A DNA stretch of 64,000 bases from Winogradskyella undariae (GCF_013285155.1 NZ_JABTEL010000002.1:248001-312000), one strand, 5' to 3'; shown: positions 9,605 through 18,425, counted from the stretch's first letter. Notes: generated by a model from the letters alone, not told the origin. A program made the numbers and translations.

Positions 9605-11377
9605 TCAATTGTCATTAATTTTTATGTTAACGCCATCCTCATCGTTTATTTTAATACTAATTGCTGAGGTTTCATTTGTATTTGATGATTCTGTATCTAT
9701 CATTTCTTCCTCTTCATTTTCAATTTTAAACTCTTTTATACAACCTAGGCATTCCACATCATCTTCAATTATTGTATAATAGTTATTTTGCATTTCACGC
9801 TTTAATAAATTATTAGACGAATTATATTGTCTCGTAAAACGCGAAGCATAGTTATCAGGATTAAAAACAGTTCCTTCTGGTAAATACAATGTAATTTCTA
9901 TATGTTGATCACTAAATTTATTAGATGCCTCTGTAATTAAATAAGAGTCTAATCTTAGTTCATTTCCAATAGTTTTAAAATTGTAATCAATATTATCAGC
10001 ACGTTTTCTAGCCAATTCATAATTGCTACCGCTAGCAAATGCACTCACTTTTAAATGGGCTAAAGAATCTGTAGTAGATTTTATTGTAAGTCTAATGTCT
10101 CTAGCAGATATAATACTACTGTTATTATCCTTAGGGCTTATTCTGTAATTATAATAATTGCTTTGTAAATGTTTATTATAGCTATCGTGGCTTATCATTT
10201 TTATCTTTAAGGTATCACCCGATTTAATATTCAAACTATCATCAAATTGTACAATATTTGCATCATAGGCTTGCTCTGTTGCCTGGCGTATACCAACAAC
10301 AACGAGTCCTACTATAGCCATAGTCCAAATTCCTAATAATGTGAATTTAGCAATGTTTCCAATTGATTTTAAATTGTTAACTAAAATCTTCAATCCTAGA
10401 TAGAATATAAAAAAGAAAGGAATTGCAATGGCAAAAAACAATAATAAAGACATTAACCAAATAGGAATATTTGCAGCGTTAGAAGCATTTATAAAATCTA
10501 ATCCAGGAAAATGGACAGCGTTTGTTATACCTATTGTAAAAAAAGCGATTATAAAACCTATAATACAACTAAGACCAATAAAGATTAGTAAGATTCCAAT
10601 AAATTTAGCAATCACTTTAAAGAAAAACATAATAATGTTTCCTATCGTTTCAAAAAAGGATTGTGAGCTCGATTTTAATTTACTGCTTTGCTTTTGAAAA
10701 TCGACACCCTTCACAGTTTCAGAGACCTGATCAAAACCTTCCTTTATTTTATCTCCATGCTTTTTTAAATCTACATTTTTTAAATTTTCAGAAACGGTAT
10801 CAATACCGTCTTTAATTTTTTTTTCAATATTGCTGATGTTTACTGCATCTCCGGTCATGGTAAGCTTTTCAGCCGTTGTTTTAGCTTCAGGGATTAATGC
10901 CCAAAGTATAATATATAATAGTATACCTGTACCAAAACTAAAAAATAAAATCACCCACAGAAGACGAATCCATAGCGCATCTAATCCAAAATAATGACCA
11001 ATACCAGCAGCAACTCCACCAATATAAGAGTTATCTGTATCTCTAAAAAAACGTCGTGTAGCAGTCGTTTTTCTTTTGGATTGTTGCTGAGGTTCGTCTT
11101 CAAAAATTTCGTCATCCACTAAGTAATCTTCTGGCTGTCCCATAATGGCAATAACGTCGTCTACCAACTTAAGACCTACAACTTGTTTTTGGTTTTGAAT
11201 ACGTTCTGAAAACAATTCAGCAATTCTAGCTTCAATATCAGCAATGATTTCAGATTGACCTTGAGAGTCTGTAAATGAACGTTTAATAGCCTCAAGATAG
11301 CGTGATAATTTGAGGTAAGCATCTTCATCTATATGGAAGAATATACCTGCTAAATTTATATTGACTGTTTTATTCAT
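9605..11377 (-). CDS. PspC domain membrane protein
   Basis: The 590-residue product has a small N-terminal helical domain (about residues 1-95), then a PspC domain (about 105-165: RRFFRDTDNSYIGGVAAG and a transmembrane segment ending YIILWALIPEA), a linker with two related EKIKDGIDTVSENLK-like helices, three further membrane segments (about 245-370), and a long C-terminal soluble domain with strand-rich sequence and an acidic tail. PspC domains belong to envelope-stress systems in other bacteria. The start codon overlaps the stop of the PadR gene by four bases, so the two are translationally coupled; the regulator probably controls this gene. Confidence 0.85.
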   Translation of the reverse strand: MNKTVNINLAGIFFHIDEDAYLKLSRYLEAIKRSFTDSQGQSEIIADIEARIAELFSERIQNQKQVVGLKLVDDVIAIMGQPEDYLVDDEIFEDEPQQQSKRKTTATRRFFRDTDNSYIGGVAAGIGHYFGLDALWIRLLWVILFFSFGTGILLYIILWALIPEAKTTAEKLTMTGDAVNISNIEKKIKDGIDTVSENLKNVDLKKHGDKIKEGFDQVSETVKGVDFQKQSSKLKSSSQSFFETIGNIIMFFFKVIAKFIGILLIFIGLSCIIGFIIAFFTIGITNAVHFPGLDFINASNAANIPIWLMSLLLFFAIAIPFFFIFYLGLKILVNNLKSIGNIAKFTLLGIWTMAIVGLVVVGIRQATEQAYDANIVQFDDSLNIKSGDTLKIKMISHDSYNKHLQSNYYNYRISPKDNNSSIISARDIRLTIKSTTDSLAHLKVSAFASGSNYELARKRADNIDYNFKTIGNELRLDSYLITEASNKFSDQHIEITLYLPEGTVFNPDNYASRFTRQYNSSNNLLKREMQNNYYTIIEDDVECLGCIKEFKIENEEEEMIDTESSNTNETSAISIKINDEDGVNIKINDN

Positions 11378-11715
11378 TTTTTTGGTGTTTTAGTGTTGGT
11401 AACTAGGTTAACGGCATTTTGTAATTCACTCCAAGTGGTATCTAATTCGGTAAGAAATAGCTTTCCTGTTTCTGTAAGTCCGTAGTATTTTCTTGGCGGT
11501 CCTGAGGTAGATTCTTCCCAACGATAGTTAAGTAATCCTGCGTTTTTTAATCTTGTTAATAGCGGATAAATTGTTCCTTCTACGACAAGCATTTTTGCGT
11601 CTTTTAGTGTGCCTAAAATTTCGGCAACATAAGCATCTTCATCGGCGAGTATAGATAATATGCAATACTCTAAAACACCTTTACGCATTTGTGCTTTTGT
11701 GTTTTCTATTTTCAT
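11374..11715 (-). CDS. PadR family transcriptional regulator
   Basis: A 113-residue winged-helix DNA-binding protein. Seen: RKGVLEYCILSILADEDAYV at the N terminus, VVEGTIYPLLTRLKNAGLL in the recognition region and SGPPRKYYGLTETGK in the wing, all characteristic of PadR. It lies upstream of and overlaps the PspC gene. PadR proteins usually repress their own operon and a membrane or efflux target, so it most likely controls the PspC and DUF2807-like genes. Confidence 0.92.
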   Translation of the reverse strand: MKIENTKAQMRKGVLEYCILSILADEDAYVAEILGTLKDAKMLVVEGTIYPLLTRLKNAGLLNYRWEESTSGPPRKYYGLTETGKLFLTELDTTWSELQNAVNLVTNTKTPKK

Positions 11716-11852
11716 ATATGTTGTCTGTTATGTGTTGAGACTTTATGTGGTTTGCACATGACTTTAAGTCTTTTAATTTTAATTAAACTGTTCATTTTTT
11801 GATTGATTTGATTATTGATGAAATATGATATTCTGAATAAATTCAGGATTGA

Positions 11853-12299
11853 TTATTTTAAAAAATTGATAGTAAGCGGATATTTAAACGCATTTCCGTC
11901 TCTAGCAGATAAACTCGCTTTAACAATAAGTGCTAGTTCTACCATAAAAACAATAATGGCTAAGAAACTTAACCCTCCACCAACATAGAGTAGAGCAGAA
12001 GGCTCGCCAACATTAATATGAAAATTGTTAAACCCATTAAAGTCAATAACATCTACGCCACTTAGTATTTTAAAAATAAAAAGAGGCACGCTCAATGTTC
12101 CTAATATAATAGCATAGAGTAATACACTAATTTGAAAATTAATAGCTTGTTTGCCATGTTGATCTACAAATTCAGATTTACTTTTATTAGCAGCCCATAG
12201 AACGATAGGTCCAATAAAATTTCCAAAAGGAATCACAAATCTCGAAAAAGTAGACAAATGAATAAATGTTGCTAAGTTTTTATGATGGTTATCAATCAT
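11853..12299 (-). CDS. DUF4870-like membrane protein
   Basis: A 148-residue protein with three hydrophobic segments (about residues 20-38, 55-77 and 103-132). The block FVDQHGKQAINFQIS is the hallmark of the DUF4870 (formerly Tic20-like) family in Bacteroidota. Function unknown. It is transcribed away from the prophage, and its promoter is the first host element left of it. Confidence 0.85.
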   Translation of the reverse strand: MIDNHHKNLATFIHLSTFSRFVIPFGNFIGPIVLWAANKSKSEFVDQHGKQAINFQISVLLYAIILGTLSVPLFIFKILSGVDVIDFNGFNNFHINVGEPSALLYVGGGLSFLAIIVFMVELALIVKASLSARDGNAFKYPLTINFLK

Positions 12300-12327
12300 T
12301 TTATAAAGTATATAATAGTTGTTTATA

Positions 12328-12335
12328 CAAATATA
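12328..12335 (-). promoter_or_regulatory. Promoter -7 element of the DUF4870-like gene
   Basis: On the minus strand this reads TATATTTG, a match to the Bacteroidota TAnnTTTG element, 29 bases before the start codon. No good -33 TTTG is visible at the expected spacing. Confidence 0.5.
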
Positions 12336-12642
12336 TGTCTTTAAAAAGGTAGTATGTTACACATAGTACTTAATATTAACATTTTATTAACATTAGTTTG
12401 AGTTGATTTTTTCTCTTATTTTAGTGAAAATATACCCCCAAAAAAGAAATGCCCCAAAAAGAAATTTTTTAAAATCGTTTGAAAGCGTTGTTATTAAAGG
12501 GAATTGAGGTTAGTGTGTGTGTTATTGGTTATTTTTTCAAAAGCCCAATAGATAGGTTTTAGCGTTATTTTAGCGTTATTTTAAACAGCATTTAAAGATC
12601 GTTTAAATGCTTATGCGTTATTCATTATCATGAAGTTGCGAG

Positions 12643-12669
12643 AACCCTTATATATTAAGGGTTTTTTTT
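12643..12669 (+). terminator. Terminator-like hairpin in the left-end region
   Basis: The stem AACCCTTA/TAAGGGTT (12643-12650, 12656-12663) has a five-base loop and is followed by a T run. It is oriented for rightward transcription although both flanking genes read leftward. It could insulate the prophage from rightward host transcription. Confidence 0.6.
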
Positions 12670-12749
12670 GTTCTTTTTAGTGAGTAATTAATCACGGATA
12701 CTTGGTTTTTTATCAATATTCAAATCTGCAAATTTATAAATTTAAAATG

Positions 12750-12786
12750 CTATAGCGTGTACCATAGGGTGTCCTATAGCGTGTAC
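12750..12786. repeat. Two 13-bp direct repeats near the prophage left end
   Basis: CTATAGCGTGTAC occurs at 12750-12762 and 12774-12786, a 24-base repeat period. The even spacing, close to two helical turns, suggests protein-binding sites, either transposase sites or a regulator site downstream of the repressor gene. Confidence 0.6.
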
Positions 12787-12931
12787 TTTTTATAACATAA
12801 AATCAACCGAACAATATACCGAAATGTATTATAATTAATAAAATAAGCGTGTTTATTGTATTTAGTCACACCCGAAATACAAAGTAATTAATATTTTGTT
12901 ACTGATAATCAGTTAATTACATTCTTAGGGG

Positions 12932-13738
12932 CTATTTTTTATCTAGATTATGCTTTAAATTCAATACATCGGCTTCTAAATCATTGATTCTATCAAACAA
13001 AGATGAAGGATCAAGTAAGTTATAAAGCATGGCTAAATTTACTTTCCAGATCTCTTTTATTTCATCGGTTTTAACAGGGTAAGATCTATGTTCTGATCTG
13101 TTATCACTTTTCAAAAATAGATTGCCGTATTTTTCAAGTCTATTCAATACACGCTTAACAACTATTCCCTCATCGGTAATTATTATATAAATTTGATTAT
13201 CCTTAATATTAGACCAGTCCTCTACCCATTCACCAACTACTATACATCCAGAATGTAGTGTTGGTGTCATGGAATTACCCTTTACTTCAAACATCCTGAA
13301 TGTTCCGTTGTTCACCATGGGCAATCTGTAGGTGGGTAAGCTTTTTATAAAATCCTCATCACCATATCCATTTAAATATCCAGCTCTAGCAGCTACAGGT
13401 ACAAAAACAATATTCTCATTCCCTTGGCTGTCTACAGTAATGAGCTTTGGCACTTGAGAAGGCTCTCGAATAACATTAGGTCGTTTTATGGCTTGACTAT
13501 AACTCTTTGGTTTTAATAGAGGTTTGCCATCTCCGAGAATGAGCCATTTGAAATTCACGTCAGGAACAATAGTCAATATATTTGCTATAGCAGTAGAGTT
13601 TAACGGTCTTTTTTTTGCGCTTCCTTTAAAACTACCGTATGACATATCTATTTTACTAAAGAAATCTTCCTTGGTAAACCCCTTTAACTCAATAAGATAT
13701 AGTATTCTTTCTTTTATATTGGTAAATTTATTTTCCAT
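12932..13738 (-). CDS. LexA/CI-type S24 phage repressor
   Basis: A 268-residue repressor that should keep the prophage silent. The N terminus (about residues 8-60) is a helix-turn-helix. The C-terminal peptidase S24 domain shows a likely cleavage site Ala119-Gly120 (ARAGY), catalytic serine 156 (KGNSMTPT) and catalytic lysine 195 (VVKRVL). With this dyad intact the protein could cleave itself when RecA is activated, so induction by DNA damage is plausible; Mu itself uses a different, ClpX-controlled repressor. It is transcribed leftward from the same control region as the early operon, in the position of Mu c. A C-terminal coiled segment (LEADVLNLKHNL) may aid oligomerisation. Confidence 0.9.
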   Translation of the reverse strand: MENKFTNIKERILYLIELKGFTKEDFFSKIDMSYGSFKGSAKKRPLNSTAIANILTIVPDVNFKWLILGDGKPLLKPKSYSQAIKRPNVIREPSQVPKLITVDSQGNENIVFVPVAARAGYLNGYGDEDFIKSLPTYRLPMVNNGTFRMFEVKGNSMTPTLHSGCIVVGEWVEDWSNIKDNQIYIIITDEGIVVKRVLNRLEKYGNLFLKSDNRSEHRSYPVKTDEIKEIWKVNLAMLYNLLDPSSLFDRINDLEADVLNLKHNLDKK

Positions 13739-13741
13739 AGA

Positions 13742-13796
13742 TTTGTTTATTAGTCAATTAATTTACTACATTTGTACTAACATATAGACAAATGTA
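13742..13796. promoter_or_regulatory. Interleaved divergent early and repressor promoters with operator-like inverted repeat
   Basis: Rightward: TTTG (13742-13745), 21 bases, then TACATTTG (13767-13774), a full match to TTTG-N19..21-TAnnTTTG. Leftward: the reverse strand of 13789-13796 is also TACATTTG, with no clear -33 box. The two -7 elements form the perfect inverted repeat ACATTTGT (13768-13775) and ACAAATGT (13788-13795). The promoters point toward and past each other, so polymerase or repressor on one would block the other. Confidence 0.75.
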
Positions 13797-13813
13797 TATA
13801 AAATCAGTTTAAA

Positions 13814-14002
13814 ATGACTATAGAAGAGATTAAAAGCAAAGTAGAGTATGGCGACTACCCTGTTTTAGCGCAAATGTTAGGATTAAGAAGTCCTCAATCT
13901 GCTCAAAAACGATTCTTGAGAGGAAACGAAGAAGCAAGGCGTGCTTTGGAAATAATAATAACCACTCGAGAAAATATGATCAAAACATTCAAAACGGCAT
14001 AA
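13814..14002 (+). CDS. Small Ner/Cro-like DNA-binding protein
   Basis: A 62-residue basic protein, first gene of the rightward early operon, in the place of Mu ner. Residues 12-35 (YPVLAQMLGLRSPQSAQKRF) look like a helix-turn-helix. The likely role is early regulation, for example repressing the repressor promoter. The role is inferred from position and size; the helix-turn-helix is a sequence impression. It ends two bases before the transposase gene. Confidence 0.6.
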   Translation: MTIEEIKSKVEYGDYPVLAQMLGLRSPQSAQKRFLRGNEEARRALEIIITTRENMIKTFKTA

Positions 14003-14004
14003 TC

Positions 14005-16119
14005 ATGCAAAAAGAATCTCCATTCATCCATTACCAAAATAAGCTATGCGTTAAAGTACGGTTTCTAACATCAGATAGAAAACCACACGCAGACAGCCTA
14101 CACTTAATAACATACCGTGCATTTAAAAAACGCATGGATAGTGGTACGTGTACGGAAAAGCAAATGCGTAAAGGATCGTTTGGAGGTGGATCATTAGTAT
14201 TATATAAATCATTGTCCAGAGAATATAAAGATGCACTTACTACTCAATTTGGCGATCCAAAAGAAGAAATTAAAAAGAGCTGGTTCGCTGATCACTATGT
14301 AGCAGATCGTGACGCTTTCAATTTTTATGTGGCACATCGTTATGGAGAGAATCAAGAGAAAAAACTAGACCTAGAAAAGATTGAAGAGTACACTTATAAT
14401 TCCTCAGTACTCAATACAGTGGTTAAGATGAAAAACAACCGAAAGGAATATGCCAAAGCGCACGGCTTTACAAAAGTAGACATTTGGCAATCCCTAAGTA
14501 ACGATGTTAATGCCTTTAGAGAAGTTCCTCACACATTACCACCTTCAAAAGATGGTTTAAGAAGAAAAGCCACTGCATACGCAAAAGCGTTGTTTTTCTC
14601 TAAAAGTGAAGCTTACAAAACTGTTATCTCTGGAAAGCTACAGACTGCAAATGCGAAAAAAGTAGTAGACAAAAAGCAAATGGCAATGTTGGATGAGTTG
14701 CTATCAAAGCACACTAATCTAGATAATGAATTTATAGCCAGTGTGTACAACACTATTGCAGATCAGTTAGGATGGGAGCGTATTACTGCAATGACAGTAT
14801 CAAATCGTAAAACCAAAAAGAGCCTTGTGGTAACAGCTGGTCGTAAAGGTGTAAGTGAGCTGCGCAATAATAAATTGATGCAGAACAAACGTAAGCGTCC
14901 TAGTTCACCAATGCTTTATTGGACATTAGATGGATGGGATGTAGAGCTTATGTATCAAAAAACAGATACAAATAAGAAAAATCATTCGGTAACAAGCTAC
15001 CATAACAGGCTTACTGTTGTAGTTGTTTTAGATCCTCATAATAACTATCCAATTGGTTATGCTATTGGCACGCATGAGACACCAGACCTTATAAAACAAG
15101 CTTTGCAAAACGCTATGCAGCACGCACGTGAGTTGTTTGGTGAGTTTTATATGCCATACCAGGTCCAAAGTGATAGGTATGCAATTAAGAAGCTTACACC
15201 TCTTTATCAAGCTATAACACCACATTTTACACCAGCACAAGCACGTAATGGTAAATCAAAGGTAATTGAGCCTTATTTCAACTCAATAAACAAAAAGTAC
15301 TGCAAGCTTCTTAATAATTGGTCTGGTCACAATGTTGATAGTGGCTCAAAAAATCAGCCTAATGCAGAATACTTGAATAAAATTAAAAAGCAGTTTCCAG
15401 ATCAGAAAGGATGCGAAAAGCAAATTGTATCAATAATGAATACTGAACGCTCTAAAAAAGGCAAAGAGTATGCTAATAATTGGCTAAACACAAAAGAAGA
15501 GCATAAGCAAATAATGAATTATGAAAATTACCTATTAACATTCGGTAGTAGTACTGGTGATACCAATAAACTACGAGGTGAAGGTTTGGTTATTAAAATT
15601 CATGGGCAGGAACGCACCTACGATAGTTTTGATGTCAACTTTAGGCACAATGCACACTTAGACTGGTCTATTCAATACGATTTAAATGACCTTTCACAAG
15701 TCCTTGCAGTTTCATCTAACGGTAAAGAACGTTTCATTTTAGAGCAGAAATATATACAACCAATGGCACTAGCAGATCGTATCGATGGAGATACAGATCA
15801 GCTAAAACGAGTTAAGGACTTCAATAAAACAATTGAATTAGAAATCGTAAACGAACGCTCTCAAAATGCAGAACTCTTAGATCCATTTTTAAGAAATCCA
15901 GAGTTAGACAATACGCTCGCTAAACTCTTACTCACAGATTCAATCGGTCAACACAAAAACCCAAAATCTAAACAGCGTTTAAAACCTCAAGAAAAGGCTA
16001 AGAAACTCAACCAACGCAACGCTAAAAAAGAACAAAAACAAACCGCTCGCACCTTTATGGATGAGCAAAACGATTACTACAATCAAAAAGTAAATGTAAA
16101 CGAATATTTAGACGATTAA
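14005..16119 (+). CDS. MuA-like DDE transposase
   Basis: A 704-residue transposase that should cut the prophage ends and join them to target DNA, for both integration and replicative growth. The catalytic core carries aspartate 309 (YWTLDGWD), aspartate 390 (YQVQSDRYA) and glutamate 422 (SKVIEPYFNS), so the last two are 32 residues apart. The first 290 residues hold winged-helix DNA-binding segments, and the last 70 residues are lysine- and glutamine-rich, a likely contact for the ATPase partner, as in Mu. Length is close to MuA (663). The next gene starts three bases after the stop. Confidence 0.95.
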   Translation: MQKESPFIHYQNKLCVKVRFLTSDRKPHADSLHLITYRAFKKRMDSGTCTEKQMRKGSFGGGSLVLYKSLSREYKDALTTQFGDPKEEIKKSWFADHYVADRDAFNFYVAHRYGENQEKKLDLEKIEEYTYNSSVLNTVVKMKNNRKEYAKAHGFTKVDIWQSLSNDVNAFREVPHTLPPSKDGLRRKATAYAKALFFSKSEAYKTVISGKLQTANAKKVVDKKQMAMLDELLSKHTNLDNEFIASVYNTIADQLGWERITAMTVSNRKTKKSLVVTAGRKGVSELRNNKLMQNKRKRPSSPMLYWTLDGWDVELMYQKTDTNKKNHSVTSYHNRLTVVVVLDPHNNYPIGYAIGTHETPDLIKQALQNAMQHARELFGEFYMPYQVQSDRYAIKKLTPLYQAITPHFTPAQARNGKSKVIEPYFNSINKKYCKLLNNWSGHNVDSGSKNQPNAEYLNKIKKQFPDQKGCEKQIVSIMNTERSKKGKEYANNWLNTKEEHKQIMNYENYLLTFGSSTGDTNKLRGEGLVIKIHGQERTYDSFDVNFRHNAHLDWSIQYDLNDLSQVLAVSSNGKERFILEQKYIQPMALADRIDGDTDQLKRVKDFNKTIELEIVNERSQNAELLDPFLRNPELDNTLAKLLLTDSIGQHKNPKSKQRLKPQEKAKKLNQRNAKKEQKQTARTFMDEQNDYYNQKVNVNEYLDD

Positions 16120-16122
16120 TCT

Positions 16123-16335
16123 ATGCAAAGTCAACTCAATAAACTAAACAAAATCAAAGCACAAATCATCGCCAAAGCAGAAAAACGAGATGCAACTGCA
16201 CTAAGTAGATCAGATCAATGGCAAGACAGTATAAAAGGCTTCACCTACGAAACCAACACAGCAACACTAGCCAATGTTGTTGAAACATTAGAAGAGGCAA
16301 TCAAAGATTTAGAAAACTTTATAGAACACGCATAA
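16123..16335 (+). CDS. Small helical protein between transposase and MuB-like ATPase
   Basis: A 70-residue, highly charged protein predicted almost entirely helical (KLNKIKAQIIAKAEKRDA and a C-terminal ETLEEAIKDLENFIEH helix). The start lies three bases after the transposase stop, and the stop overlaps the start of the ATPase gene by one base, so all three are probably translated together. No family recognised; a small accessory of the transposition complex is possible by position only. Confidence 0.65.
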   Translation: MQSQLNKLNKIKAQIIAKAEKRDATALSRSDQWQDSIKGFTYETNTATLANVVETLEEAIKDLENFIEHA

Positions 16336-17294
16336 TGAAACAAGAACATAAAATTAATATCGCAAATAAGCTTCAAGACTATATCAACCTTCATGGCATT
16401 CCTCAGTCAACGGTTTCAGACCGTACAGGTGTCCGTAAAGAGTATATCACAACTATCTTAAAAGGTGTTTTTACCTACGATGCAGGTAAAGGTAAAACAG
16501 GCGACATTCCAGATAAACACTTTATGAGACTAGCAGAATTGCTAGATTATTCATTAGTAAAAAAGTATTGGAAACTGCGTGCAACACCACAGTTTACGCA
16601 AATGATTTCAATTTTAGAGGAAGCGAGGGAGCATGCGTACACCAGGTTAATTATTGGTGAAACTGGCTCTGGTAAATCTGAAGCTATTGCAGCCTTTGCA
16701 AAAAAGCATCCAGCAGATGTGTTTCATGTTAAAGTAGGTTCTGAAGATACTTTAAACGGTTTACTAGAAAAAGTATGTAACGCTTTAAAAGTACCACCAT
16801 CAAAACAAAAATCGGCTAAAATTAGAGACATCTCAATGTCGCTAAAAATGTTGCATAGCTACGGTAAAAAACCACAATTAATATTTGATGAGAGCGAGTA
16901 TTTAAAAGTATCAGCCCTTTGCTCAATTAAAGAGTTTTACGATTACCTAGATAAGTATTGTAGCATCGTAATGATTGGCACAGCACAATTAACACGTCAA
17001 ATAGATAAGCTACGCTATAAAGATGCTAAAGGAATTCCGCAGTTATACAGACGCATCAAATTTGGACGTAGGTACTTGCCAGCAATCGATAAAACATACG
17101 GAATGTTTTTAAATGAAATAAAGGACAGAGAGCTTTTAAAGTTCTTACGCTCTGAGTGCGAAAATTACGGAGAGCTGCACGATGTGTTAGTGCCTTGTTT
17201 GCGAGAAGCAGATAGATTAGATCAACCACTAACACTGTCTCTAGTAAGAAAAGTGCTAAACATAAACGAAGTCGAAATTTTTAAAGCCTCATAA
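16335..17294 (+). CDS. MuB-like AAA+ ATPase, target DNA activator
   Basis: A 319-residue ATPase. The N-terminal 60 residues form a helix-turn-helix (GIPQSTVSDRTGVRKEYITT). The AAA core has Walker A GETGSGKS (108-115), Walker B QLIFDES (181-187) and a sensor-like VMIGTAQL near 212-219. MuB uses ATP to coat target DNA and deliver it to the transposase while giving target immunity. Position directly after the transposase supports this assignment. Confidence 0.92.
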   Translation: MKQEHKINIANKLQDYINLHGIPQSTVSDRTGVRKEYITTILKGVFTYDAGKGKTGDIPDKHFMRLAELLDYSLVKKYWKLRATPQFTQMISILEEAREHAYTRLIIGETGSGKSEAIAAFAKKHPADVFHVKVGSEDTLNGLLEKVCNALKVPPSKQKSAKIRDISMSLKMLHSYGKKPQLIFDESEYLKVSALCSIKEFYDYLDKYCSIVMIGTAQLTRQIDKLRYKDAKGIPQLYRRIKFGRRYLPAIDKTYGMFLNEIKDRELLKFLRSECENYGELHDVLVPCLREADRLDQPLTLSLVRKVLNINEVEIFKAS

Positions 17295-17296
17295 GA

Positions 17297-17959
17297 TTGT
17301 CTAAAACCATAAAAAGACCTGCAAAACTAAAGAAAGTTTTAACGGTTGCTAACATACAAAATCAGAGCGTTAAAAAATTACAATGGCTTGGCAAATGGTT
17401 AGATGCATTTGGAAAACCTCAAGATAGAGGTATCTGGTTTGTCTGGGGAATTTCGGGAAGTGGCAAAAGTAGTTTCCTAATGCAGTTAGCTAAAGCCTTT
17501 GCGCTTTTAGGACATAAAGTGTTGTTCAATCTATGTGAAGAGGAAGCCGACGATACAGATTATATAGACCGAATGGAGTTGTTTAACATGAATGAAGTTG
17601 AAAAGAATTTTTTTACACAGAGCTATACATACCAAGAACTAATGGCATACATCGATAAAAGAAATCCACCTAAAGTGATCATCATAGATTCAATAAAGGA
17701 TATCACCACTAGCTGGGAAGAATATTTGGCTTTAAAAAAGCTAATAACAAAAAAGAACATCATTTGTGTCATTGCAGGACAAGCTGAAGGTAAGAACCCA
17801 CGATCAGAGTTTGAAAAATCAATACGATTTAATGCAAAGATGAAAATTTTTGTAAACGGATTCCTAGCCCTTTGCCAAGGTAGAACCGTCGGAAAAAACG
17901 GTGGCAGATATGTAATACATCAAGAAGGCTACGATAAACTTCGTGGTGCATCAATTTAA
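17297..17959 (+). CDS. Second P-loop ATPase of the early operon
   Basis: A 220-residue RecA-fold ATPase with Walker A WGISGSGKSS (about residues 50-59) and Walker B VIIIDSIKD (about 133-141). Start is a TTG two bases after the MuB-like stop; the next in-frame ATG would remove the Walker A motif, so TTG is preferred. There is no nuclease or helicase motif. Mu has no counterpart. Similar to short phage AAA proteins such as Sak4 in size and motif order, but the assignment is uncertain; it could be a recombination or a replication-loading ATPase. Confidence 0.8.
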   Translation: MSKTIKRPAKLKKVLTVANIQNQSVKKLQWLGKWLDAFGKPQDRGIWFVWGISGSGKSSFLMQLAKAFALLGHKVLFNLCEEEADDTDYIDRMELFNMNEVEKNFFTQSYTYQELMAYIDKRNPPKVIIIDSIKDITTSWEEYLALKKLITKKNIICVIAGQAEGKNPRSEFEKSIRFNAKMKIFVNGFLALCQGRTVGKNGGRYVIHQEGYDKLRGASI

Positions 17960-17971
17960 AACAAAACCAAA

Positions 17972-18307
17972 ATGAAAAAACAATTATTAATAATTCTGAA
18001 AATATACTCTCACGAGTACGAGCTAAAAGTATTGGATCTATACACAGCGTGGTGTGCTAAAAGAAGCAAGAACCAACAGCAGCTGCAAAAACTATTAATA
18101 TGTTCAGCACTATTTAACTGGTGGTATCGCGAACTAGAATCGCTAGAAGCCAATTTTGTAAAGCATGCAGATGTTTTTGGTACATCGATATCAAAAGAAG
18201 TTGCAGAAAGCTATTACAATGAAATTATAGCAGATATCCACAATGTGTTTTCTAAATCATTAATAAAAAAAGCAAATGACATCCACAGCATTACAGCACA
18301 AAATTAA
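17972..18307 (+). CDS. Hypothetical early protein, helical
   Basis: A 111-residue, mostly helical protein, rich in leucine and tryptophan in the middle (ALFNWWYRELESLEANF). No motif or family recognised. It lies 12 bases after the ATPase gene, and its end overlaps the small gene at 18276 in another frame. Confidence 0.65.
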   Translation: MKKQLLIILKIYSHEYELKVLDLYTAWCAKRSKNQQQLQKLLICSALFNWWYRELESLEANFVKHADVFGTSISKEVAESYYNEIIADIHNVFSKSLIKKANDIHSITAQN

Positions 18308-18425
18308 CGACCTCAGTTTTTGGTTAGACAACAACCCAAAAACACACCAAAATTACCAGCAGAATCAAAACCTGCTATCACATTTCAAATTTAAGTTAAA
18401 CCAAAAATTACAATTATCAGCATGA
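18276..18425 (+). CDS. 49-residue early protein bridging two genes
   Basis: This short frame begins inside the end of the preceding gene (32-base overlap) and ends with the ATGA overlap that starts the next gene at 18422. It fills what would otherwise be a 114-base gap. The product is glutamine- and asparagine-rich (NNPKTHQNYQQNQN) with a basic tail. Support is the overlap pattern, which matches the rest of this operon; no similarity is recognised. Confidence 0.5.
   Translation: MTSTALQHKINDLSFWLDNNPKTHQNYQQNQNLLSHFKFKLNQKLQLSA

Larger units (their letters stand above)
12425..12931. other. Probable prophage left-end region, repeat-rich, no gene
   Basis: No gene is seen here. It holds several small repeats: CCCCAAAAA(A)GAAAT twice (12436-12450, 12452-12465); a tandem 11-mer AGCGTTATTTT (12561-12571, 12572-12582); the inverted repeat AGCATTTAAA/TTTAAATGCT (12587-12611) around GATCG; and a terminator-like hairpin (12643-12669). 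In Mu the corresponding region carries transposase-binding sites. The motif AAAAAAGAAATGC near 12440 resembles the reverse complement of the right-end repeat (AAAATTCAAATGC). Confidence 0.45.

Noticed and set aside
9605..9779. Rightward small frame opposite the PspC gene end
   Set aside because: Shadow of the PspC coding frame; serine- and isoleucine-rich, no start signal.
12643..12669. Hairpin near the left end as an integrase attachment site
   Set aside because: The prophage has a DDE transposase and no integrase, and no matching copy of this sequence is found at the right end.
12436..12786. Short repeats in the left-end region as a CRISPR array
   Set aside because: Units are 11 to 15 bases, at most two copies, with no spacer pattern and no cas genes.
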